Source of the DNA: Conus ventricosus
Lineage: Eukaryota > Mollusca > Gastropoda > Neogastropoda > Conidae
Length of the DNA stretch: 64,000 nt
Assembly: GCA_018398815.1 (NCBI GenBank)
Contig: CM031609.1
Span: forward strand, 39,215,002-39,279,001
Reading direction: 5' to 3'
Below are positions 10,690-21,847 of the stretch, in pieces. The translations under genes and the position numbers were made by a program. The stretch's first letter is position 1. Every line of letters starts with the position of its first letter. The notes under the pieces were generated by a model that was given only the letters and a program-made list of their open reading frames with translations, searched no databases and had not been told where the DNA came from.

Positions 10690-13260
10690 ACACTTCATGC
10701 CATGGTCTGATAACCTCAGGTATGTCAGTCTGTGGCACTTCATGCCATGGTCTGATGACCTCAAGTATGATCTCAATCTGTATAACACTTCATGCCATGT
10801 CTGATGACCTCAAGTATGATCTCAATCTGTGACACTTCATGCCATGGTCTGATGACCTCAAGTATGATCTTAATCTGTAACACTTCATGCCATGGTCTGA
10901 TGACCTCAAGTATGATCTCAATCTGTGACACTTCATGCCATGGTCTGATGACCTCAAGTATGATCTCAATCTGTGACACTTCATGCCATGGTCTGATGAC
11001 CTCAAGTATGATCTCAATCTGTGACACTTCATGCCATGGTCTGATGACCTCAAGTATGATCTCAATCTGTGACACTTCATGCCATGGTCTGATGACCTCA
11101 AGTATGATCTCAATCTGTGACACTTCATGCCATGGTCTGATGACCTCAAGTATGATCTCAATCTGTGACACTTCATGCCATGGTCTGATGACCTCAAGTA
11201 TGATCTCAATCTGTAACACTTCATGCCATGGTCTGATGACCAAGTATGATCTCAATCTGTGACACTTCATGCCATGGTCTGATGACCTCAAGTATGATCT
11301 CAATCTGTGACACTTCATGCCATGGTTGATGACCTCAAGTATGATCTCAATCTGTGACACTTCATGCCATGGTCTGATGACCTCAAGTATGATCTCAATC
11401 TGTGACACTTCATGCCATGGTCTGATGACCTCAAGTATGATCTCAATCTGTAACACTTCATGCCATGGTCTGATGACCTCAAGTATGATCTCAATCTGTG
11501 ACACTTCATGCCATGGTCTGATGACCTCAAGTATGATCTCAATCTGTAACACTTCATGCCATGGTCTGATGACCTCAAGTATGATCTCAATCTGTGACAC
11601 TTCATGCCATGGTCTGATGACCTCAAGTATGATCTCAATCTGTAACACTTCATGCCATGGTCTGATGACCTCAAGTATGATCTCAATCTGTAACACTTCA
11701 TGCCATGGTCTGATGACCTCAAGTATGATCTCAATCTGTAACACTTCATGCCATGGTCTGATGACCTCAAGTATGATCTCAATCTGTGACACTTCATGCC
11801 ATGGTCTGATAACCTCAACTATGAATCTAATCTGTAACACTTCATGCTATGGTCTGATGACCTAAGGTATATCAGTCTGTGACACTTCATGCTTATGGTC
11901 TGATGACAATGAGGTATATCAGTCTGTGACACTTCATGCTATGGTCTGATGACCTAAGGTATATCAGTCTGTGACACTTCATGCCATGGTCTGATAACCT
12001 CAAGTATGATCTCAATCTGTAACACTTCATGCTATGGTCTGATGACCTAGGTATATCAGTCTGTGACACTTCATGCCATGGTCTGATGACAATGAGGTAT
12101 ATCAGTCTGTGACACTTCATGCCATGGTCTGATGACAATGAGGTATATCAGTCTGTGACACTTCATGCCATGGTCTGATGACAATGAGGTATATCAGTCT
12201 GTGACACTTCATGCTATTGTCTGATGACCTGAGGTATATCAGTCTGTGACACTTCATGCCATGGTCTGATGACAATGAGGTATATCAGTCTGTGACACTT
12301 CATGCCATGGTCTGATGACAATGAAGTATATCAGTCTGTGACACTTCATGCCATGGTCTGATGACAATGAGGTATATCAGTCTGTGACACTTCATGCTAT
12401 GGTCTGATGACCTGAGGTATATCAGTCTGTGACACTTCATGCCATGGTCTGATGACAATGAGGTATATCAGTCTGTGACACTTCATGCCATGGTCTGATG
12501 ACAATGAGGTATATCAGTCTGTGACACTTCATGCTATGGTCTGATGACCTGAAGTATATCAGTCTGTGACACTTCATGCCATGGTCTGATGACAATGAGG
12601 TATATCAGTCTGTGACACTTCATGCCATGGTCTGATGACAGTGAGGTATATCAGTCTGTAACACTTCATGCCATGGTCTGATGACCTCAGGTATGTCAGT
12701 CTGTGACACTTCATGCCATGGTCTGATGACTTCAGGTATGATCATAGACCGCCACATTTCACGCCATGGTCTGATAACACTCAGGTATGATTACAGATCG
12801 CCACGTTTCATGCCATGATCTGATAACCTCAGATATGATCTTAGACTGTCATGTTTTATGCAGTGGTTTGATGGCTTCATGTATGATCTCTGTAACATTT
12901 CACGCCGTGGTCTGATAACCTCAGGTATGATCATAGACCGCCATGTTTCATGCCATGGTCTGATAACCTCAGGTATGATCATAGACCGCCATGTTTCATG
13001 CCATGGTCTGATGACTTCAGGTATGATCATAGACCGCCATGTTTCATGCCATGGTCTGATGACTTCAGGTTTGATCATTGACCGCCATGTTTCATGCCAT
13101 GGTCCGATGACTTCAGGTTTGATCATTGACCGCCATGTTTCATGCCATGGTCCGATGACTTCAGGTTTGATCATTGACCGCCATGTTTCATGCCATGGTC
13201 CGATGACTTCAGGTTTGATCATTGACCGCCATGTTTCATGCCATGGTCGATGACTTCAGA
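10690..13260. repeat. Minisatellite, 46-48-bp unit, three zoned subfamilies
   Basis: About 54 units share CACTTCATGCCATGGTCTGA. Zone A (10,690-11,830) has 48-bp units with CTCAAGTATGATCTCAATC. Zone B (11,870-12,720) has 46-bp units with CAATGAGGTATATCAGTC. Zone C (12,720-13,260) has 48-bp units with ATCATAGACCGCCATGTTTC. Because 48 is a multiple of 3, several frames stay open for hundreds of codons, including a 355-residue minus-strand ORF; these are not genes. Confidence 0.97.
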
Positions 13261-13984
13261 GTCCTTTCCCTGTCCACTTTCATGCCGTGAGTCAGCAGTG
13301 TCCAGTGTTGGTGGATTCATGGGAGGGGAGTGGGGAGGGGGGGGGGGGGGGGCATGGGGTGTTGAAATGATTTTAGAGGGACCTAAAGTGATGGTCTCAC
13401 TCTCAGTCCAATCCTGAGGAAGTGCTTAAAGTAGTATAAGCAATTATTGTCATCTGGTGAGGTGTTTGGAAGATAGCATTAGTGGAAGCAGAACAGATGG
13501 AATTCTTAATTGCAAGATGAGGATAACTGGGGGGGGGGGGGGGGGGGGGGGGCATAAACTGCATCTTTGAGGGCATTGTGAGGATCACAGAGACAAGAAT
13601 GCAAAATGCCAGGTAAGGGCACCGGTTGGCAGTTCTTTGTTTGTTGTTGTTTTTTTGACACACATCAAGACTACGCTCACAAGAGGCCTTTCACTGTTTT
13701 TGTCTCATGTCGCATACATTACTGACAAGTTGGCTCGGACACATCACAATCAAGATTTGTTTACCAACTCCAGGGTGGAAAAAGATGAATCTTTTAAAGA
13801 ACTCTACGCGAATTATGAAAACTTGTTTCCTGTGCTTTACAGCTGCCCAGAAAGGAAAGAACATTAAAAAGACCAAAATGGGGCATCCTGTACAAAAATA
13901 ACTGTGAGTGTAGTGTTCTCAGCACATGCAGAAGGGTGCAGCGGGTTGTGTTGATGGTGGTAACCTGACAGCAAGATAAAATTA
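13261..13984. other. Intron remainder with two poly(G) tracts
   Basis: G runs at 13,337-13,352 and 13,529-13,552 flank otherwise unique sequence. Near 13,590-13,625 an isolated AATGCCAGGTAAGGGCACC resembles the 44-bp unit above. No coding potential was seen. Confidence 0.5.
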
Positions 13985-14480
13985 CAGCTACAAGAGGGGA
14001 TGTACTTAGAGTGGAAAATAAATGGAAGATGAAATAAAGAGCATTGATATTAAGTACGTAAAAAGCATTGATAGTGAGTACATCTTTTAGAGTGGAAAAC
14101 ATAAGAAATGAATATGAAATAAAGAGTTAATATATAAAATGTATCTTTAGTTTAAGTGCAAAATTACGGTTGCAAGAGGGGATCTAGTTTAGAGTGGAAA
14201 ATAAATGGAAGATGAAGTAAAGGGCATTGATATTAAATACATAAAGAGCATTGATAGTGAGTACATCTTTTAGAGTGGGAAACATTAGAAATGAATATGA
14301 AATAAAGAGTTAATATATGAAATGTATCTTTAAGTGCAAAAAAAACACATAGTGAAAATATGAGTATTAAGTGCAAGTTTACCTGCAAGAGGGAGACAAC
14401 TGAGGTAAAAAAAACACCAAAAATACCCTGATAGTGAAAATATGAGTTTTAACTAATTTAAAGATAGTGAAAATATGAGT
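13985..14480. repeat. Tandem duplication of a ~175-190-bp AT-rich segment
   Basis: The segment TTAGAGTGGAAAATAAATGG...GAAATAAAGAGTTAATATAT occurs at about 14,009 and again at about 14,190, with a third partial set of TAGTGAAAATATGAGT motifs to about 14,480. Each copy includes ATCTTT and AAGTGCAA, weakly echoing the 44-bp donor-derived unit. Confidence 0.75.
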
Positions 14481-14670
14481 TTTAGCTAATTTAAGCGCAT
14501 GTTTAACTGCAAAAGGGAGACACTGAGGGCCATCTTTGACTGCAGGGGGATTATTGGTATAGGGGTGTGGTCAAGGGTGTTTGTGTGAAAACGATGTTGT
14601 AAAAAGCACACATGAGAAACACAGGCTTTGAAGCTTTGTCATCAGAACGATTCTGTCCACGGTGTTCCAG

Positions 14671-17306
14671 GTGTGTCAGGACACCTTCACGGACATGGAA
14701 GGGCTGGCCAATCACATGATCATGTCGGGCCACCACAAGAAGCAGGTTCTACGCTCCAAGAACTGTCCTCAGCTTCAGCTCCCACACAACCAGCGGAAAC
14801 GCTGTTTTGCCAGCGACTCCTCCGACCCCGCGTGGACCTCCCTGCTGGAGTACAAGGCCAAGTGTCACAGAGACGGTGAGGTCTTCAATGGCTACATCGC
14901 TCACGGGAAGGACGCTGACATGGCCGTGTTGTCTGCCTTCAGTGAAGATAGCATCGTTTGTGACTGTTGCGGTAAAAAGGTAGAGAAGGGAGCCTTTCTA
15001 GAGCATGTCCAATCCTGTCTTCCACAGAAAGCGCACATTCTTGATTCTTTGAAAGCAAAATCGTCTGATGAGGACGATGCGTTCGCCAAGCCGTCAGAAT
15101 CTGCTGCTCCTTCAGACTGCTGCCGGGCCTCCCCCAGTACAGTGGAGCAGCCTCTACCCAGCACCAAAGACAGCAGCTTCTTCCGACCTTTGAACCCTCA
15201 GAGTAGTGCCTCACCCAGCAGGCAGTCTGACTGTGGAGACAGCTCTCACAAACACAGTGAACATGTGGATGAAAAGTCTGAATCAGAAAACAACAGTGAA
15301 CTCAAAAACAAAGTGAAGAGACACAAGATGTGAAAGACGGTGAGGAACTCGGTGTGCAATCCCCAAATCTAAACGTGGACGCACCAAAGACTCCTGAAAA
15401 AGAGGCCAGCGAGTCCAAAGATTCTTCATCTCCAGTTGAAAACAAAGGACCGTGCTGATCAAGAATGTAAAAAAGAAACGTTTGCCAATCAAGCATCACT
15501 TAGTGAGATCACAGACCAACAGTCACCACCAACCAGACTCCAAGAGATGGACGAACCTAAAAGTGAAAAGGAAGGCTGCATTGCCAAGGATGATGATGAC
15601 TCGCCCCCAATCAATGACCAGTTGAACTTGCTGAACACTCCCCCTCTCCCCGTAGCGACCACAGCCCCTCTGCTGACATCAGACCTCATACCCCCTCCCC
15701 CACTGTTCCTACCACACCTTCTCCACCGCGATCTCAGATGCCACCGCCGGGATCTGTCAGCCCCAAACATTCCTTGAAACGTAAGCAGATGATCACCACC
15801 GATGACCACACACACCAGCCAGATCACAAGAAGATCAAACTGGAAGAGCCTGAGCATGACGATCAGAAAACTGTAAATGGAGGGATCCTGAAGAAAATCA
15901 AAGAAGAACCAGATGATGGAGAGAGCTGGAGGAGGTCTCCCAAGACATCACGGGAGGTGCCGCCAAGTGGAGATAAACAGGAGACCCAGAGCAGCAGGCA
16001 GGATCACCATCTGGACATCATAGATCCCAGCGGCCAGGCAGGTCTGGGAGATAGTGGAAACTCTGCCCTGAGAGCCATGGAATCCTTCATCCATCGCAGT
16101 TTCAGTTCCAAGTTTGACTCCAGAAGAAATTCATTATCAGCCGGGTTTGGCACATTTGGCAGTGCAGCTCCGAGAGGAGCTTTGATAGGTGGGAGCAGGA
16201 TGATCTCCACATCATCACCTTCTCCATCCTCAGCCACATCCTCCAACTACCTGTCCACATTACCCAAATTTTCCCCTGCACCGTCGCCATCCAGCAAGTA
16301 TCTAGACGTTGCCAGTGAGGCTCTTTCGCCTTCCCCAGACAAAAACGCCTTGTCTTCTCTCAGAGCAAAGTCAGCAGAGATCCTGGAGAAAACCAAAATG
16401 TGAGCAGAGAATTTTCCACCTCAGCATGTTCAACAACGGGTTTACCCAACAAACTGAGCGAAGATAGGCCCAGCAGAGACAAACTGCCTGCTGCGACCAT
16501 GACAAAACATCAGAATGAGGTGAGAGAAGACAATGTCGAGGAGAGGGGGGCGGAGAAAAGCCAGGTTGTCAAGGTGAAGAAGAGTAGTCAGGAAGAAGAA
16601 ATATGGTGACCAAATACCTGAACCTTGACGAGGAGGAGAAGAATGGGGAGGAGGGGGTTCGCAGCAAGTCCAGCGGCAGGACATCTTCAGGAAAGCAGTC
16701 GGCTCTGGACTCGCTGAGCAGTTTTGTGTACGGCCAGCCCCTCACCAGCGAGCACCCCTTGGACAGCCTGCAGAAGCTCCTCACCAAGTCCAGCATGCCC
16801 AAGATGCTGCCTGCAGCCACATCCAGACCCCTGCCCATGTTCCATCCCTACCCCTATCTCACAGAACAGATGATGGAGAGGATGTGTTTCACCCCGCCCG
16901 AGCGTCCTCTTCCCAGTCGGCGATGCCCCTCAATTTGTCCATGAAGCGTGGGGGAGAGGGCAGCGGCAGTGAGGATGAGAGTGCAGAGTGTCCTGCAGAG
17001 TGTGATTCTCCCCCCACTTCCAGGAGCTGGAGGACGGTGCTGGCAGCCCTGGTGCTTTGGGCTGGATGGGGACATGGCTGAGTACAAATGTGCCGCCTGC
17101 AGTCGCAGCTTGCCTCCAAGGGTCTATACAGGTATCACCTGAGCGGTTGCCACCTGTCCACGGTGAAGAAATATGGGATAAAGGAAGCCTTCAATATGTC
17201 CCCCTACATCTACATGCCCTTGGACCACACAGCCAAGTTCACCAAGTATTACCAGATGGCCGAGGAGCTGGCCAGGAAGGGGAGCAGCAGTAAAGATGAA
17301 CACTGA
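14671..17306 (+). CDS. tsh: Teashirt-family protein, terminal coding exon
   Basis: The acceptor GTGTTCCAG ends at 14,670, and the exon opens with the second Cys of finger 3 (VCQDTFTDMEGLANH, C-X2-C-X12-H-X5-H). It then encodes a C2HC finger (IVCDCCGKKV...HVQSC, about 14,956-15,020), a long Ser/Pro-rich region with basic clusters, two SUMO-type sites (KIKLEE, KIKEEP near 15,830-15,910), ALRAMESFIHRSF, SALDSLSSFVYGQPL, a second CtBP motif PLNLS (16,926-16,940) and a C-terminal finger (YKCAACSRS...YHLSGCH) ending near SSSKDEH. The stop is at 17,304-17,306. At least eight single-base frame changes occur (near 15,330, 15,440, 15,720, 16,397, 16,600, 16,900, 17,020-17,060 and 17,112). Conserved segments continue in another frame each time, so the exon is annotated as one unit. 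Confidence 0.9.
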
Positions 17307-20300
17307 GCACCTCACTCATCATCCAACCCCTGTTGATGACCTTTCACCCTGTGACATCATGACTGTGATCACCCAAGTCACAAGATGGTGACGGAGCTGG
17401 AAGATTGTGAATTCAACACTTTGATCCATTGATATGGATTTGTGTTTCTTTTTTTTTAAACTAAAGAGTCGGTAAGATCACAACAGATTTCATTGGAGTG
17501 AAAATGTTCATGTGCTGCAAGGTTGCTGTGGCATCGTGACACTTGTTCGGGTTACAGTGGAAGGAATCAGTCTTCAGTACCAGCCAGTTCTGCAGAAGCT
17601 TGTCAGACACTTTCATTTTGAAACAAAAATATCCGTCGGTATGCTTTGCTAGCAAATATCTGATGGTAATGAAAATATTTCTGTTGGCTTCACCTCTGTG
17701 CAGACGTATGTCCACATCAACTTGAACCCAAGACTGAAACAGTGTGTCTAAGTCTTTTTGGGAGAGGGGGATGCAGTTTCCATTGGCTGGTCGTGGAGAA
17801 AATCGGTATCGATCTTTTGATCATCAAGGGCGTGTGTTGTGCCTCTTCAACAGTGATGACCACTGAGTAAACCATGAAGTCGATAGACCAGGGTGATGGG
17901 AAAATAGGAGATGCATTTCCTCTCTGGACAAGTTTATACAGTCTGACGGACAACTGCCACTGTGCATAAAGCAGCAGCAAATTGTTGGGGACAGGTTTGG
18001 AGGGGTGTTCTGCTGTGTCTGTCATATCAAACACCACGCTGTGACTGTCGTGGTGTAATGCTGGGAGCAGATCACGCTGGCACTCCATTGTTGTCGTTTT
18101 TCAACTGTCATGCTTCAGCCCATTCAGCAAGTTGTGGTGAATCGTGTGATGTGAACGATAATCGCTTTACATCTTGCTTACAACTGTTGCCTTTGCTTTG
18201 TGGAGGAGGTTTTCCACAGGTTGAAATACTAACTCCTTGATTCACTACTATACTGATGTACACTGTATTGTTTGATACAAACCATCGCCACCAGTATTGA
18301 AACGCATGACAGGAATTATCTCTGACCTCCGTATCTTGGCATAATCAGTTTTGTTTGGGTTTGTACCAGATCATTGCCGCTGTGTATGATGTACCAGATC
18401 ATTGCCGTCTGTGTATGGAGTATATACCATGACCCTACCACTTTCTGTTTTACGAATATTGATTAATTTATTGAATAACTAAGGGGGAAAGTGTTGCTGC
18501 ATAATGACCTTGTTTTGTTTGATGGATTGGTTGTTTTTTCCCCACACCAGGGTGGTCTCCACCCTCCTTCCCCCCACCCCATACCTGCCATTCTTTTTCA
18601 CTGCACTTTTTGTGTGTATCTTTTATGAATCATCAGCAATGCCATATTCATACTGCACTGTGTTTGGCCATTCTGCTAAAAGAAAAAAAAAGTAAAAATT
18701 TGAAATATGTTTTAATGAAAGATCTGAACTTGCTGGCATGGGAAGGAAGAAGGGTGTATGGGTGGAAGGAGGGATGGGGGGGAGGGGGGGAGATGAAGGG
18801 CAGGATCCTGTTGGGCATCTTGTGAGGCTTACAAATGGGGTGGACTCTCTGATTCATTGTATGATCAGCAGCACAAGACGCTGACATAGAGGACTGGCAA
18901 TTCACACCCAGGTCTTGTTGCAGCCTTTCAGATATACCATTCAGTATCTCTGCATGCATTGTCATTTCAGTTGATGTTCTACATTATTAATTTATTTTGC
19001 TGCCATTGAGACATTAATTTTATATGTTTTGTAGCTGATTTTTCATCACTCATCAGATTAAGAAACATAATTTTTTCCAGTGGTTTATTGTCAAATGTTT
19101 TACTACTTTTAGAAGATACATGGGTTGTATTCACTGGAAATTCTGTAGGAATAGAAGATGCTTGGGCTATGTTCACTGCAAGTTTTGTAGAAGGTAATAC
19201 CGTAATGGAAAGATGATTTCTGAATTATTCAGCGAGCTTCTTTCAGACAACAGATTATCTTTGCGAATTGGGCTAGATGTAAATGTGACCAATATATTTG
19301 AGTATATTAGCATTGGATGTATCCTTCAACTATACTCTACAGGAAATGTATTCTATACCCACGCAACTCTGTTAGCAAGCAATTTTATTTCAAAGTTAGT
19401 AACATTGTGCCCACTTACAATTCTATCAGAATTTCTTGTTCTGTTGTTAATATCAGACAATCAGAAGATTTGGTTTATGTCACCAGAACCGCTGAAACTT
19501 CTGTAAGTCTTAATGAAATAAGTTTCGTCAAGAGAATTCGTATTTTCAGCATTCCTGTAGAAGTCTCGTTGCTATTCTTTTGACCTTCTGTAGGACATCA
19601 GGTGTCATTTGTGAAAGTAAGGTAAGGTAAGGTAATGTTGCTTATAGCCCAGCCGACCGCAAAGGGCCATATCAGGCTGACACGGCGTTGAAGGGTCATT
19701 TGTGAAGGATACCAAACAATGCCAGCATATTCTAAATGCGGTCATATAGAAGCTTTGTAAAGTTTCGATTAGTATGGTTTATCCAGACATGAAATGGTCT
19801 CTTTTTTCCAGTTCTATTCGGTTTGCTTTGATTTTATTCCACGTGCATTTGGAGGGTCAAATGACCACATATCAAAAATCACTCCTCTATTCTGAACTAT
19901 GAATCAAGTTCACTGAGTATCATTCAGTGTACTTTTCTAAGATTCTTTTCATCTAGGCGCATTAATTCATATTTTGATAAATTGAAATACACTTTCCATA
20001 GAGCTGACCCTTTTTTTAGTTTTCAATAGGCCATTTTATATGTTAAGATTAATGTAGCCCTGAACATCAACATTTGTTCTCAAGGATGTTACATGTGATT
20101 TTTGCACAGTCTGGCAGGTCACTTATAAAGAGCTGAGGACCAGGTATACTGTCATATGGTAAACCCCTTAGCACCAGGTCACTGAATGACTCCACAGACA
20201 AGAGCAAACATTTTTCCATGTACTAAGAAGAAAAAAAAAGATGAGGAATCAACCTACAAAAATGCACATGGCATTCTTTTTATCTATAGTTATTGACTGA

Positions 20301-20340
20301 AAGGATAGAAACATGTAAATCTAGAAATGCACACTTCTGT
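17307..20340 (+). other. Probable 3' UTR or downstream unique region of the Teashirt-like gene
   Basis: Unique, AT-leaning sequence follows the stop codon. I found no canonical AATAAA on the plus strand before about 21,610, so the 3' end is not placed. It contains a small retroposon at 19,616-19,694. Short ORFs here look random. Confidence 0.45.
19616..19694 (-). mobile_element. 79-bp short retroposon with 12-bp target duplication
   Basis: The insert is flanked by GTCATTTGTGAA at 19,604-19,615 and 19,695-19,706. Read on the minus strand it contains TTTGCGGTCGGCTGGGCTAT and AAGCAACATTACC and ends in a (TTACC)n simple-repeat tail, the layout of a LINE-mobilised SINE or LINE 3' end. Related copies lie near 26,584, 41,845 and 47,293, with diverged ones near 42,358 and 43,093. 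Confidence 0.8.
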
Positions 20341-20344
20341 GTGC

Positions 20345-21482
20345 AGACTTCTGCCATTTTCTAACATAACATAGATCTGCCCTTTGATTCAGGTTAACAT
20401 AGATCTACCCTTTGATCCAGGTTAACATAGACCTGCCCTGTGATCCAGGTTCAACATAGATCTGCCCTTTGATCCAGGTTAACACAGATCTACCCTTTGA
20501 TCCAGGTTCAACATAAATCTACCCTTTGATAAGGTTAACATAGATCTGCCCTGTGATCCAGGTTCAACATAGATCTGCCCTGTGATCCAGGTTAACATAG
20601 ATCTACCCTGTGATCCAGGTTAACATAGATCTGCCCTGTGATCCAGGTTAACATAGATCTGCCCTGTGATCCAGGTTCAACATAGATCTACCCTTTGATA
20701 CAGGTTCAACATAGACTTTGATCCAGGTTAACATAGATCTGCCCTTTGATTCAGGTTCAGCATAGATCTGCTCTTTGATCCAGGTTCAACATAGATCTAC
20801 CCTTTGATACAGGTTCAACATAGACTTTGATCCAGGTTAACATAGATCTACCCTTTGATCCAGGTTCAACATAGATCTACCCTTTGATACAGGTTAACAT
20901 AGATCTGCCCTGTGATCCAGGTTCAACATAGATCTGCCCTGTGATCCTGGTTAACATAGATCTACCCTGTGATCCAGGTTAAACATAGATCTGCCCTGTG
21001 ATCCAGGTTAACATAGATCTGCCCTGTGATCCAGGTTAACATAGATCTGCCCTGTGATCCAGGTTAACATAGATCTGCCCTGTGATCCAGGTTCAACATA
21101 GATCTGCCCTGTGATCCAGGTTTAACATAGATCTACCCTTTGATCCAGGTAAACATAGATCTGCTCTTTGATTCAGGTTCAACATAGATCTGCCCTTTGA
21201 TCCAGGTTAACATAGATCTGTCCTTTGATCCAGGTTAACATAGATCTGTCCTTTGATCCAGGTTCAACATAGATCTACCCTTTGACCCAGGTTCAACATA
21301 GATCTGCCCTTTGATACAGGTTAACATAGATCTGCCTTTGATCCAGGATAGATCTGCCCTTTGATCCAGGTTCAACATAGATCTACCTTTGATCCAGGTT
21401 CAACATAGATCTGCCCTTTGGTACAGCTTTACACAGATCTGCCCTTTGATCTAGGTATAGATCTGCCCTTTGATCCAAGTTG
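20345..21482. repeat. Minisatellite, 28-29-bp unit
   Basis: About 40 units of AACATAGATCTGCCCTKTGA plus TCCAGGTT, with an optional extra C giving a 29-bp variant (GGTTCAACATAG). Many units contain the BglII site AGATCT. No coding meaning. Confidence 0.97.
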
Positions 21483-21847
21483 AAAGAAAAACTGACAGTA
21501 TTCATTCTGAGGCCATTTTCTTTCCAATAAGTTCGTTAAAATCAGTTCAGTAGTTTTTGCAAACCAGTAGTTTATGCCACACCTGGTGTAGGTAATAGCA
21601 AAAGAAAGGAATAAATAAACAGGCTTTAATTCTTGGACATTTTGACATACACTAATATTGTGACATTAGAATCAATAGTTCCTGGGAATCAGCAAGTAAT
21701 TTGACCATTAGTACCCTATAAAAAAGACTGCTGATGAAATAGCAGACCATAGAATCCCTGGAGGAATAAGAAAAAGGATTTTAAAAAAGGATAAAAATTT
21801 CTCGACAGGAAGAAAAGAAAAACATAATGAGTCATATGGGTGCGAGT

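Noticed and set aside
10773..11840. 355-residue minus-strand ORF with repeating VIRPWHEVSQIEIILE
   Set aside because: It is the translation of a 48-bp minisatellite; a period divisible by three keeps all frames open, and the opposite strand is equally open.
15060..15090. CTGATGAGGACGA in the Teashirt-like exon as a hammerhead
   Set aside because: It lacks GAAA after a stem II and lies in coding sequence.
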